A stretch of DNA of 41,705 nt. Origin: Ectothiorhodospiraceae bacterium. GTDB taxonomy: Bacteria > Pseudomonadota > Gammaproteobacteria > XJ16 > Halofilaceae. Positions 34,580 to 41,705 of this stretch are shown here, piece after piece; position 1 is the first letter of the stretch, and every line of letters begins with the position of its first letter. Below the pieces are notes generated by a model. It searched no databases, had not been told where the DNA came from, and was given only the letters and a program-made list of their open reading frames with translations. The stretch covers positions 1 through 41,705 of the forward strand of contig SLKC01000029.1 in the NCBI GenBank assembly GCA_007134775.1. The letters are read 5' to 3'. The position numbers were made by a program, and so were the translations under genes.

Positions 34580-35233
34580 ATGCCGGGCACGCTCATCGTC
34601 CGCCAACTCGGCCGGGTCCCCTACGAGCCGACCTGGCGGGCGATGGACCGGTTCACCGCCGAGCGCAACGCCGCCACACCGGACGAGGTGTGGCTGCTTG
34701 AGCATCCCCCTGTGTTCACGCTCGGCCGTGCCGCGCGGCGCGAGCATGTGGTCGCCCCGGGCGACATCCCTGTGGTGGCGGTGGATCGCGGGGGCCAGGT
34801 CACCTATCATGGGCCTGGGCAGCTGGTGATGTATCCCCTCATCGACCTGCGCCGTGTAGGCTTGGGGGTGCGCGGTTTCGTCGCGGCCCTCGAGGCCGTG
34901 GTGATCGAAGCGCTCGCCGCGCGCGGGGTTATGGCCGAGGTGGTACCGGGGGCGCCCGGGGTCTACGTCCGCGGGCGCAAGGTCGCGGCCCTTGGCTTGC
35001 GGGTGCGGCGCGGCGCGACCTTTCACGGCCTTGCCCTGAACGTCGATGGCGACCTCGATCCGTTCAGCCGCATCGATCCCTGCGGTTACCGCGGTCTTGA
35101 GGTGACGTGCACCCGCGACGAGGGGGTCGTCGAAGACATGCACAGCCTCGGCGCCGATCTGGTCGAGCGCCTCGCGGCCCGGCTGGGCCACTCCGAACAG
35201 GTCGCCGCCGCAGCGACACGGGAGCCAGGATGA
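34580..35233 (+). CDS. lipB: Octanoyl-[acyl-carrier-protein]:protein octanoyltransferase
   Basis: LipB moves octanoate from acyl carrier protein to lipoyl-domain lysines, the first step of endogenous lipoate formation. The 217-residue protein shows [19 protein letters not shown], the [11 protein letters not shown] segment with the catalytic lysine, [12 protein letters not shown] and DPCGYRG with the catalytic cysteine. The start is ATG 34580, 2 bp after ybeD, and its stop overlaps the lipA ATG (ATGA at 35230-35233). GcvH in this same window is an expected substrate. Confidence 0.96.
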   Translation: MPGTLIVRQLGRVPYEPTWRAMDRFTAERNAATPDEVWLLEHPPVFTLGRAARREHVVAPGDIPVVAVDRGGQVTYHGPGQLVMYPLIDLRRVGLGVRGFVAALEAVVIEALAARGVMAEVVPGAPGVYVRGRKVAALGLRVRRGATFHGLALNVDGDLDPFSRIDPCGYRGLEVTCTRDEGVVEDMHSLGADLVERLAARLGHSEQVAAAATREPG

Positions 35234-36210
35234 CCGAATCGAACCGTTACACCTCGCCCTCACGCCTCGATCCCCAGGGCCATCGCCGCGCCCACGACAA
35301 GGTCCGCACGATCCCCGTGAAGGTGGAGGGTGCGCAGCGACCGCAGCGCAAGCCGTCCTGGATCCGCGCGAAGGCGCAGACGAGTCCGCGCGTGCGCGAG
35401 ATCAAGCGCATCCTGCGCGAGAACAACCTGCACTCGGTCTGTGAGGAGGCGGCCTGCCCGAATCTGGGCGAGTGTTTCTCGAAGGGCACCGCGACGTTCA
35501 TGATCCTCGGCGATATCTGCACCCGGCGTTGCCGTTTCTGCGATGTCGCCACGGGCAAGCCGAACCCGGTCGATCCCGAGGAGCCGGCTCACCTGGCGAT
35601 GACGGTGGAGGCGCTCGGCCTCGACTATGTCGTTATTACCTCGGTCGATCGCGACGACCTGCCCGATCGCGGTGCCACCCAGTTCGCCGAATGCATCCGC
35701 GAGATTCGTGCGCGCACGCCGCAGACGAAGATCGAGATCCTCACGCCCGACTTCCGCGGGCGCATGGAGGAGGCCCTCGATATCCTCGACGTCCATCCGC
35801 CCGACGTGTTCAACCACAACGTCGAGACGGTTGAGCGCCTGTACAAGGCCGCGCGGCCGGCTGCCGACTACGCCTGGTCGCTCGATCTGATCGAGGCGTT
35901 CGGTGCCCGCCACCCGGAGATACCGACCAAGTCGGGCCTGATGGTGGGACTCGGCGAAGAGATCGACGAGGTGGAACAGGTCATGCGCGACCTGCGCGCG
36001 CACGACTGCAACATGCTCACCATCGGCCAGTACCTGCAGCCGAGCCCCGCGCATCTGCCCGTCGCCCGTTACGTCCATCCCGACGAATTCGATCGCCTCG
36101 GGCGCATCGGTTACGAGATGGGCTTCGTCCATGTCGCCAGCGGGCCGATGGTGCGCTCGTCGTATCACGCCGACGAACAGGCAGCGGGGGTCCTCGACGT
36201 CGCGGGGTAG
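35230..36210 (+). CDS. lipA: Lipoyl synthase (radical SAM)
   Basis: LipA inserts two sulfur atoms into the octanoyl chain already attached to the lipoyl domain. The 326-residue radical-SAM enzyme has the auxiliary-cluster cysteines in [12 protein letters not shown] and the SAM-cluster motif [49 protein letters not shown] and the C-terminal [16 protein letters not shown] follow, the last carrying the serine cluster ligand. The longer open frame overlapping lipB is not used. A protease gene begins 4 bp beyond its stop. Confidence 0.97.
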   Translation: MTESNRYTSPSRLDPQGHRRAHDKVRTIPVKVEGAQRPQRKPSWIRAKAQTSPRVREIKRILRENNLHSVCEEAACPNLGECFSKGTATFMILGDICTRRCRFCDVATGKPNPVDPEEPAHLAMTVEALGLDYVVITSVDRDDLPDRGATQFAECIREIRARTPQTKIEILTPDFRGRMEEALDILDVHPPDVFNHNVETVERLYKAARPAADYAWSLDLIEAFGARHPEIPTKSGLMVGLGEEIDEVEQVMRDLRAHDCNMLTIGQYLQPSPAHLPVARYVHPDEFDRLGRIGYEMGFVHVASGPMVRSSYHADEQAAGVLDVAG

Positions 36211-36214
36211 GGGC

Positions 36215-38842
36215 ATGATCCCGCCCATGCGATCGCCGGCTGCGGCCGGCGGCCGCAGCCGCCGCCGGGGCCTGGCGTTCGCCGCTGCCGGGGCGCTGCT
36301 GCTGGCGACAGCGGCGGCTGCGGGCGAACGCGATCAGCACCCGCGCGCCGCGGCGGCTGAAGGCCGGCTCACCCATGCGGCGCTCAGCCCCGAGCTGTGG
36401 CCGCCCGATCCCGCGGGCGGTCCGATCCCGCAGCGCTTTGCCGAGGAAGTACCCGGGGAATGGCGCGTCGAGGTCCACGTCGAGGCGCTCGATGGCGCGC
36501 TCGTCGAGCGCATCGGACGCCACGCCGAGCGCCTCCTCCACGTCTCCGAACGCCACCGCCGGATCGCCCTCGCCGTGGTCGAGCGCGCGCCCCTGCTCGC
36601 CATCGCCGACCTGCCTGGGGTCATCGCCATCGAGCCGCTCATCGAGCCGGTACGTCGTGCTGGCAGCGTCACCAGTCGCGCCCCGCGCGCCCTGCGGGTC
36701 ACCGACATCGCCCCGGGGTTGCAGCTCGACGGCAGCGGCGAGAAGCTCGGCATCCTCTCGGACAGCTTCGCCCGCACCGAGGCGCTGCGCACTGCGGAGA
36801 CGCAGCCGGCGCCCTGTGCTGTGGCGGACAACGGTGCCCGCGTGGTCACGGGGCTGGCCAATCAGGCGAGCGGTGATCTGCCCGGCGCTGTCGAACTCTT
36901 TGCCGATAACGCCGACGCCGGAGCCTGCCCCGATGCCGGCGGCCTGACCGACGAGGGCGCCGCCATGGGCGAACTCGCCCACGACATCGCGCCGGGTGCG
37001 GACATGGCCTTCCATACCGCCTTCATCAGCCAGGCGAGTTTCGCCGAGGGCTTCGAGACCCTCTGTGCGCCGCGCAGCGAGGGCGGGGCCGGCGCGACGG
37101 TCGTCGTCGACGACGTCATCTTCCCGACCGAGCCGATGTATCAGCCTGGAGTGATCGGTCAGGCCGCCACCGGCTGCGTCGAGGACGGTGTCCCCGTGTT
37201 CTCCGCCGCGGGCAACTCCGGTGGGGCCGGTATCCGTGCTGCCTACGACGAACTCGACCCAACGCGCACGAGTGGCTTCGGCCCGGACTTTCACGACTGG
37301 GGCGATGGCACCGGCCTGTTGCCGATCGAGCTCGATGAGGGGGACAGCTTCCGCGCCGTGCTGCAGTGGAACCAGCCGTGGGCGACGCTCATGCCCTCCG
37401 GGACCAGCCGTGCTCCGCGGATCGATCTCGACCTCTATCTGCTCGATGGCCCCGATCCCGCGCAGGCCCGGATCGTCGCGAGCAGCACGCGCAACCAGCG
37501 CGCCAACAGCGCGGTTCGCGGCCTTGACCCGTGGGAGACCTTCCGCTTCAGCGCCGAGCGCACGGGCACCTACTATCTCGCCGTCGACCATGCCGGCGGC
37601 TCGAAGACCACCATCCCGCAGGCGCCGGATACCCCGCTGGAGCTGCGCTTGGTGCTCTTCGGCGCCGATGAGGCCCGCGTGGGCGGTGAGGTGGTGCCGC
37701 CGGGCCCTGGCGGCCCCACGCTCTACGGCCACTCCGCCGCCGAGGGCGTCATCGCCGTGGGGGCCGTGCCCTGGTGGACCACGCCCGCCTTCGATCCCGG
37801 CGCGCCGGACTCGCCGACCGACGCGATCGATCCGCAGGCCTTCAGCGCCGTCGGTGGTGAACTCCCCCGCCACTTCGACGCGCAGAGCCGCTTCGTCGGT
37901 GAGTACACGCCCTTGCAGCCGCGCATGGCCGCCGTCGACGCGAACAACACCACCTTTTTCGGGAGTGGGGTCCCAACAGAACAGGACGGTGAGCCCGATG
38001 ACTGGCCCAACTTTGCCGGGACATCGGCGGCGGCGACGAACGCTGCAGCCGTTGCGCTGCTGTTGCAGCAGTTCGGCGACGACCTCGCGCCGCTGACCAT
38101 CGAGCGCCTGCTCGCCGACACGGCGCTCGATGTGACCGGCGAGCGCGCGAGCACGGGCCCCGATCCGGTCACGGGCGCCGGCTTGGTCGACGCGCTGGCC
38201 GCGCTCGGGCGCTTTCCCATCGCCATCGCGGGGCGCGACGGCGAGGTCGGTGCCGGTGCGACGCTGACCCTCGACGGCCGTGCCAGCAGTGGCGGGCGCG
38301 ATGCGCTCACGGCCTACCAATGGCGCCAGATCTCGGGGATGTCGGTGACGATCACGGCTGCCGACGAACCCGTGGCTCAGGTCGAGGTGCCGGACGCCCC
38401 CGGTGGCGAGCTCGCCTTCGAGCTGACCGTGAGCGACGACAGCGGGCGCAGCGATCGCGACGAGATGCGCCTGCGCGTGGTCGATCGACCCCTGCCCGGC
38501 GACCGGCCCTCGCTGGGCAGCGGTGACAACGACCACTGTTTCATCGCTACCGCCGCCTACGGCACAGGTTGGTCGCACGAGCTGACCGCCCTGCGCAGCC
38601 TGCGCGACGACTATCTGGCGCTCACGCCCTGGGGGCGTGGCCTCATCGCCGTCTATGAGCGCTTGTCACCGCCCCTCGCCGCGCTGATTGCCCCGCGCCC
38701 CGCGTTGCGCGCGACGGTGCGTACCCTGCTCACTCCCGTCGTTGCCGCTGCCGCTCGGCCACTGGTCAGTAGCGCCGCCGTGCTGGCGTTGCTGCTCGGG
38801 CTGCTCGCCGGGCGAGCGACATGGCGCGCACGCGGGGCTTGA
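36215..38842 (+). CDS. Secreted subtilase/sedolisin-like protease with CFI-box C-terminus
   Basis: This 875-residue exported protein resembles the S8/S53-like peptidases. After a signal peptide (about residues 18-37) and a propeptide-like region, the catalytic domain has Asp183 in LGILSDSF, an oxyanion Asn334 in FSAAGNSGG and Ser604 in AGTSAAAT. The usual His-Gly-Thr-His motif is replaced by [19 protein letters not shown] (Glu247, His256), so the base may be a glutamate as in sedolisins, or His256. A large beta-rich insert (about residues 355-500) separates the Asn and Ser blocks. A PKD-like region (about 670-755) precedes [10 protein letters not shown] (Cys775) and a final hydrophobic helix, the CFI-box-CTERM arrangement. 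It lies 4 bp after lipA. ATG 36227 is an alternative start. Confidence 0.85.
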   Translation: MIPPMRSPAAAGGRSRRRGLAFAAAGALLLATAAAAGERDQHPRAAAAEGRLTHAALSPELWPPDPAGGPIPQRFAEEVPGEWRVEVHVEALDGALVERIGRHAERLLHVSERHRRIALAVVERAPLLAIADLPGVIAIEPLIEPVRRAGSVTSRAPRALRVTDIAPGLQLDGSGEKLGILSDSFARTEALRTAETQPAPCAVADNGARVVTGLANQASGDLPGAVELFADNADAGACPDAGGLTDEGAAMGELAHDIAPGADMAFHTAFISQASFAEGFETLCAPRSEGGAGATVVVDDVIFPTEPMYQPGVIGQAATGCVEDGVPVFSAAGNSGGAGIRAAYDELDPTRTSGFGPDFHDWGDGTGLLPIELDEGDSFRAVLQWNQPWATLMPSGTSRAPRIDLDLYLLDGPDPAQARIVASSTRNQRANSAVRGLDPWETFRFSAERTGTYYLAVDHAGGSKTTIPQAPDTPLELRLVLFGADEARVGGEVVPPGPGGPTLYGHSAAEGVIAVGAVPWWTTPAFDPGAPDSPTDAIDPQAFSAVGGELPRHFDAQSRFVGEYTPLQPRMAAVDANNTTFFGSGVPTEQDGEPDDWPNFAGTSAAATNAAAVALLLQQFGDDLAPLTIERLLADTALDVTGERASTGPDPVTGAGLVDALAALGRFPIAIAGRDGEVGAGATLTLDGRASSGGRDALTAYQWRQISGMSVTITAADEPVAQVEVPDAPGGELAFELTVSDDSGRSDRDEMRLRVVDRPLPGDRPSLGSGDNDHCFIATAAYGTGWSHELTALRSLRDDYLALTPWGRGLIAVYERLSPPLAALIAPRPALRATVRTLLTPVVAAAARPLVSSAAVLALLLGLLAGRATWRARGA

Positions 38843-38900
38843 CCGCGCCGCGTCCGACCCGGAAGCTTGCCGCCGACCGCCGCACCGGAAACCGACCACC

Positions 38901-39593
38901 ATGACCGGACCGCAGAAGCCCCGCATCGCGCCCTCCATCCTCGCCGCCGACTTCGCCCGCCTGGGTCCCGAAGTGGAAGCCGTGCTCGCCGCCGGCGCGG
39001 ACATGGTCCACTTCGATGTGATGGACAACCACTACGTGCCCAACCTCACCATCGGCCCCCTCGTCTGCGAGGCCCTGCGCCGCTACGGCATCACCGCACC
39101 GATCGACGTCCATCTGATGGTCAAGCCGGTCGACCGCATCATCCCCGACTTCGCCGCCGCCGGGGCCGACTGGATCACCTTCCACCCCGAGGCGAGCGAG
39201 CACATCGACCGCTCCCTCGCCCTCGTGCGCGAGCAGGGCTGTCGCTCCGGGTTGGTCTTCAACCCCGCCACCCCGCTCGACGTCCTGCGCCACGTCATCG
39301 ACAAGGTCGACATGGTCCTGCTCATGTCCGTCAATCCCGGCTTTGGCGGCCAGCAGTTCATTCCGCACACTCTGGAGAAACTGCGCGAGGCGCGCCGGAT
39401 CATCGACGCCAGCGGCCACGCCATCCGCCTGGAGGTCGACGGCGGCATCAAGGCCGACAACATCGGCGCTGTCGCCGCCGCCGGTGCTGATACCTTCGTC
39501 GCCGGCTCCGCCATCTTCGGCCAGGACGACTACGCTGCCGTGATCGCGCAGATGCATCGCGCCATCGCCGAGGGTCAGGGCCGGACCTGCTGA
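38901..39593 (+). CDS. rpe: Ribulose-phosphate 3-epimerase
   Basis: Rpe interconverts ribulose-5-phosphate and xylulose-5-phosphate in the pentose phosphate pathway and the Calvin cycle. The 230-residue TIM barrel has [30 protein letters not shown] with metal ligands, [25 protein letters not shown] and [11 protein letters not shown]. The ATG at 38901 gives the standard start; the open frame from 38688 overlaps the protease gene. It is followed 11 bp later by gph, a very common pairing. Codons in rpe and gph end in C unusually often. Confidence 0.97.
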   Translation: MTGPQKPRIAPSILAADFARLGPEVEAVLAAGADMVHFDVMDNHYVPNLTIGPLVCEALRRYGITAPIDVHLMVKPVDRIIPDFAAAGADWITFHPEASEHIDRSLALVREQGCRSGLVFNPATPLDVLRHVIDKVDMVLLMSVNPGFGGQQFIPHTLEKLREARRIIDASGHAIRLEVDGGIKADNIGAVAAAGADTFVAGSAIFGQDDYAAVIAQMHRAIAEGQGRTC

Positions 39594-39604
39594 ACGCGAT
39601 CCCG

Positions 39605-40297
39605 ATGTCCGACCTCGCCACTCTGCGCGCCGCCCTGATCGACCTCGACGGTACGCTGGTCGATAGCGCCCCCGAACTCGCTGCCGCCGTCGATGGCATG
39701 CTCACCGAACTCGGCCATCCCCCTGTCGGGGAAGCGCGCGTGCGTGACTGGGTCGGAGGCGGTGTCGGCGTGCTCGTCGAAGAATCCCTACGTTACACGC
39801 TGGGCCGCGCGCCGCGCGACTGCGAGCGCGAGCAGGCGCGCACGCGATTCCGCAGTGCCTACGATGAGCGCGTCGGCCATTCCGGGCCGGTCTACCCGGG
39901 CGTCCCGGCCGGCCTCGAGCGCCTGCGCGGCGACGACCTGCGCCTCGCCTGCGTGACCAACAAGATCCGCCGCTTCACCGTCCCGATGCTCGAACGTCTC
40001 GACCTCGCGCGCTGGTTCGACACCGTCGTCGCCGGCGACGACGCCGATGCCCTCAAGCCCGACCCCGCCCTCCTGCACCTCGCCGCGCACCGCCTCGGCG
40101 TGGACCCCGCCGCCTGCATCATGATCGGCGACTCCCCCATCGACATCGAAGCCGCACGCCGCGCCGGCATGGTGGTCTGGTGCCTGCGCAGCGGTTACGG
40201 CGGCGGCGACCCCATCGACTCCGCCGGCCCCGACGCCGCCTTCGACCGCTTCGACGAACTCGCCGCGGCACTCGTTCACGTCCGTCGCTCGGACTGA
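39605..40297 (+). CDS. gph: Phosphoglycolate phosphatase
   Basis: Gph dephosphorylates 2-phosphoglycolate, made by RuBisCO oxygenation or DNA repair. The 230-residue HAD phosphatase has ALIDLDGTLVDSAPEL with both catalytic aspartates, a helical cap (VRDWVGGGVGVLVEESL), VTNKIRRFTVPML as motif II, DALKPDPALLHLAAHRLG with the lysine, and MIGDSPIDIEAARRAGM as motif IV. In relatives rpe-gph is often followed by trpE; here the following region is an unrelated accessory segment. The last 14 bases before the stop recur 1.2 kb downstream at 41469-41482. Confidence 0.95.
   Translation: MSDLATLRAALIDLDGTLVDSAPELAAAVDGMLTELGHPPVGEARVRDWVGGGVGVLVEESLRYTLGRAPRDCEREQARTRFRSAYDERVGHSGPVYPGVPAGLERLRGDDLRLACVTNKIRRFTVPMLERLDLARWFDTVVAGDDADALKPDPALLHLAAHRLGVDPAACIMIGDSPIDIEAARRAGMVVWCLRSGYGGGDPIDSAGPDAAFDRFDELAAALVHVRRSD
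40283..40296 (+). repeat. Duplicated 14-mer at the gph 3' end, copy 1
   Basis: CGTCGCTCGGACTG occurs here as the last coding bases of gph and again at 41469-41482, after the lipoprotein gene. A second shared word, CCGACATCAA, follows both (40338-40347 and 41504-41513), in the same order. Confidence 0.7.
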
Positions 40298-40359
40298 GAC
40301 CTCGTAGCTTGAGCTCGGCGGCGCCGCCGACCCAATCCCGACATCAATCCGTCGTGGTC

Positions 40360-40509
40360 GTGATCACGATTGCTCAGCGCGTAGCGCCTGCGCGCTAGCG
40401 AGTCCCGCCCTGGGAGCGGTCGTGACCCGAACGATCATCCAGATGTCAGTGGCGTGAGCGCGGATGCGATCGACCCATCGCGCCTCGCGCTCACGGCAAT
40501 CGTGATCAC
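40360..40509. repeat. 150-bp segment with terminal inverted repeats (MITE-like candidate)
   Basis: The left end GTGATCACGATTGC (40360-40373) is a perfect inverted copy of the right end GCAATCGTGATCAC (40496-40509). Allowing a short gap, matching continues inward through AGCGCG-NN-GCGC for a total arm of about 27 bp. Each tip is the palindrome GTGATCAC. No open frame of note lies inside, and no clear target-site duplication flanks it. It could be a miniature transposable element, or a pair of sites for one DNA-binding protein. Confidence 0.5.
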
Positions 40510-40540
40510 TGCGTGCCGATGGCCGATATCGTTCGGCTTT

Positions 40541-40577
40541 GTCAGCGAAGACTGACCCGTTGTCAGCCCTGACTGAC
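40541..40577. promoter_or_regulatory. Two tandem GTCAG-N6-CTGAC dyads, 21 bp apart
   Basis: GTCAG-N6-CTGAC occurs at 40541-40556 and again at 40562-40577. The two copies are offset by exactly 21 bp, two helical turns, so two dimers would sit on the same DNA face. The second dyad overlaps a possible -35 (TTGTCA, 40560-40565). The pattern fits an operator for an unidentified regulator of the gene at 40738. Confidence 0.55.
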
Positions 40578-40618
40578 AAGCACTGTACACATTCGCTGAT
40601 TGTGCGGACGCCCACACC

Positions 40619-40676
40619 GCTGGCACTGTCGCGCAGACCGTCGGGGCCCGGGTGTTGCGGTGAGCGCGAACGGATA
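40619..40676 (+). repeat. Duplicated upstream block, copy 1
   Basis: This block aligns with 41528-41583 with small gaps. Both begin GCTGG, share CTGTCG and AGAC, and end in GTTGCGGTGAGC-N4-ACGGATA with identical spacing. It lies 61 bp before the lipoprotein ATG. Similarity continues weakly to the ribosome site (AGGG-N-GAT) and the start codon of each gene. Confidence 0.7.
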
Positions 40677-40737
40677 GGCGGGCATCGCCGATGCAGTTGA
40701 AGTCGTCGTTGGAATCCATTCGTCAGGGAGATTCACC

Positions 40738-41448
40738 ATGTTCATCACGAAATTACGGACCCGTGGCATCGCGGTTCTTGCCATAGCCGTAGTTGCAAGC
40801 GCTTGCCAATCGATCGATCCGGATCACTCAACGGTGCGCGCCAACGCGCTCGGTTTTGACGGCCATCCGCTCGACGGCTCGTTGGAGGTTGGGGAGGTCT
40901 CACCTCCCGAGTCCACCGAAATGCCGGGATGGGTCTCCGGTGCGCTGACCCAGGAGCAGGCCCACAAGGCGCTGACGCAGTCGCTGGCGGGACAGGGCCT
41001 GCTGGCGCGCAACGAGGCCGATGTCCAGTATCTTCTCGACGTCGATTTCCACCAGGAGCGCTACCGTGCAGGGGTGGCGGAACCTCGTGCCGGCGTGGCG
41101 GTCGCGTACAGGCTCACCGATCGTGACGACGGCGAGACGCTGGACGTCAAGCCCGTCAAGGCCATCTATTCAGGTCATCTCAATGTGCGTTCCATCGGTC
41201 GCATCGACGTCGATGACCAGGAACTGTTGACGGCACCACTGTTTGAGGCAGAGGGCCGCCACCACCTCGGCGCCGAATACGTCGACATAGACCCCTTGTT
41301 TGATCGGCGTCTTGCCTATCCGCAAGGTGGTACGCCCTATCACACCACCGGCGACGATCGTCGCATCATCACACGGGAGGGCGCGCTTCGCGCGGCGATT
41401 GCCGAGTACCTCGAGTATCTCCGGCTCGATTTCGACGCGGTAGAGTGA
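40738..41448 (+). CDS. Unrecognised lipoprotein
   Basis: This 236-residue protein starts with a signal peptide and a probable lipobox, VASACQ, with Cys23 as the lipidated residue, so it should be a cell-envelope lipoprotein. The mature part is acidic. It has a helix (LTQEQAHKALTQSLAGQGLL), an alternating strand region (ADVQYLLDVDF, AGVAVAYRLTDRDDGETL) and a final helix (REGALRAAIAEYLEYLRLDF), suggesting a compact alpha/beta domain. No family is recognised. Base composition is visibly lower in GC than gph and rpe. The ATG has CAGGGAGA upstream. An upstream block and a following exported gene suggest it is one member of a tandem paralog set. Confidence 0.8.
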   Translation: MFITKLRTRGIAVLAIAVVASACQSIDPDHSTVRANALGFDGHPLDGSLEVGEVSPPESTEMPGWVSGALTQEQAHKALTQSLAGQGLLARNEADVQYLLDVDFHQERYRAGVAEPRAGVAVAYRLTDRDDGETLDVKPVKAIYSGHLNVRSIGRIDVDDQELLTAPLFEAEGRHHLGAEYVDIDPLFDRRLAYPQGGTPYHTTGDDRRIITREGALRAAIAEYLEYLRLDFDAVE

Positions 41449-41468
41449 TCCCACCGCGCACGCCTCCT

Positions 41469-41482
41469 CGTCGCTCGGACTG
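41469..41482 (+). repeat. Duplicated 14-mer from the gph 3' end, copy 2
   Basis: This is the same 14 bases as 40283-40296, here in non-coding DNA 21 bp after the lipoprotein stop. It is followed by CCGACATCAA at 41504-41513. In copy 1 about 270 extra bases separate that word from the next shared block; here only 14 do. Confidence 0.7.
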
Positions 41483-41527
41483 GAGGCCCTCCGCGCCCGA
41501 AGTCCGACATCAACACCCTCGGCGCAT

Positions 41528-41583
41528 GCTGGGCTGTCGTTGAAGACATCGGAGTGCGGGGTTGCGGTGAGCAACTACGGATA
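41528..41583 (+). repeat. Duplicated upstream block, copy 2
   Basis: This is the counterpart of 40619-40676, ending in GTTGCGGTGAGC-N4-ACGGATA (41561-41583). It lies 41 bp before the preferred start of the truncated exported-protein gene. Confidence 0.7.
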
Positions 41584-41624
41584 TACGGACATTACAGATG
41601 GACTTTCAGAAGAGGGTGATGCCC

Positions 41625-41705
41625 ATGTCGACGATCCTTGCAAGGCGAACGATCGATCTCGTTCTCATGATGGCGCTGGCGGGCTTGCTCGGCAGCGTCC
41701 CGGCC
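41625..41705 (+). CDS. Exported protein, N-terminal fragment
   Basis: Only the first 27 codons are in the window. MSTILARRTIDLVLMMALAG and the following LLGSVPA form a signal peptide, so the product is exported; no lipobox is seen before the end. In-frame ATGs also occur at 41598 and 41619. The ATG at 41625 is preferred because GAGGG lies 8 nt upstream. In addition, the sequence AGGG-N-GAT before it lines up with the ribosome site of the lipoprotein gene at 40738, while 41598 aligns with non-coding bases there. Its upstream region is a partial copy of that of the lipoprotein gene, so a related function or regulation is likely. Confidence 0.55.
   Translation, partial: MSTILARRTIDLVLMMALAGLLGSVPA

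Larger units (their letters stand above)
40298..40737. other. 440-bp intergenic region between gph and the lipoprotein gene
   Basis: No coding sequence is convincing here. The region holds, in order, the CCGACATCAA word shared with the downstream intergenic region, a 150-bp segment bounded by inverted repeats (40360-40509), two tandem GTCAG/CTGAC dyads (40541-40577), and a block (40619-40676) that recurs at 41528-41583. A possible promoter is TTGTCA (40560-40565) with TGTACA 18 bp on. The ribosome site CAGGGAGA precedes the ATG at 40738. Confidence 0.7.

Noticed and set aside
36017-38578. An 853-codon open frame on the minus strand across lipA and the protease gene
   Set aside because: It is an antisense shadow of a GC-biased gene, with no start context, motif or hydrophobic core.
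40358-40369. The palindrome TCGTGATCACGA as a lone regulator site
   Set aside because: It is better explained as the tip of the inverted-repeat segment 40360-40509, whose other end carries the same core.
41170-41574. Minus-strand open frame overlapping the lipoprotein gene and its downstream region
   Set aside because: It has no ribosome site or recognisable motif and overlaps a gene with a clear export signal.

Overview
The window is high-GC chromosomal DNA from a gammaproteobacterium. Gene order points to the purple-sulfur-bacteria side of that class (Ectothiorhodospiraceae, Halorhodospira-like), but no rRNA gene is present and the assignment is an inference. Supporting signs are the strongly acidic proteins (usual in halophiles), a split glycine decarboxylase (GcvPA/GcvPB), a CbbY-type phosphatase next to a TauE/SafE-type transporter, and rpe-gph, which fit an organism that uses RuBisCO. 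Nearly all of the first 40.3 kb is compact housekeeping DNA with many 4-nt start/stop overlaps. No tRNA, rRNA, CRISPR array, prophage or recognisable insertion sequence was seen.

Layout. 1-5033 (+): end of a UbiH/UbiI-type hydroxylase, then gcvT-gcvH-gcvPA-gcvPB. 5187-7356: a TetR-type regulator divergent from a secreted chalcone-isomerase-fold protein and dgkA, with an RDD membrane protein facing them. 7397-11059 (-): thiE-hemL-cbbY-TauE/SafE permease. 11167-12781: rubredoxin, a class II aldolase-family enzyme and an O-methyltransferase. 12803-15984: zinc uptake locus, znuA divergent from zur-znuC-znuB around a Zur-like operator. 15972-20539: PlsC-type acyltransferase, GT39-type transferase, lgt-thyA-folA. 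20608-27287 (-): lptD-surA-pdxA-rsmA-apaG-apaH. 27479-36210 (+): ppa, then the cell-elongation and lipoate cluster mrdA-rodA-mltB-rlpA-dacA-ybeD-lipB-lipA. 36215-40297 (+): an unusual secreted subtilase-like protease with a CFI-box C-terminus, then rpe and gph.

The last 1.4 kb differs. Directly after gph, base composition drops and a 440-bp intergenic region holds a 150-bp segment with imperfect terminal inverted repeats and two GTCAG-N6-CTGAC dyads exactly 21 bp apart. It leads into an unrecognised lipoprotein gene. After that gene, parts of the same intergenic sequence recur, including the last bases of gph and a block ending at GTTGCGGTGAGC-N4-ACGGATA, and lead into a second exported-protein gene cut by the window end. 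This looks like a tandemly duplicated accessory gene unit inserted behind gph.

Functional themes are one-carbon and folate metabolism (gcv, thyA, folA), envelope building (lgt, lptD, surA, mrdA, rodA, mltB, rlpA, dacA), cofactors (hemL, thiE, pdxA, lipB, lipA), zinc homeostasis, and carbon-fixation housekeeping (cbbY, rpe, gph). Lipoate made by lipB/lipA is needed by GcvH at the other end of the window.
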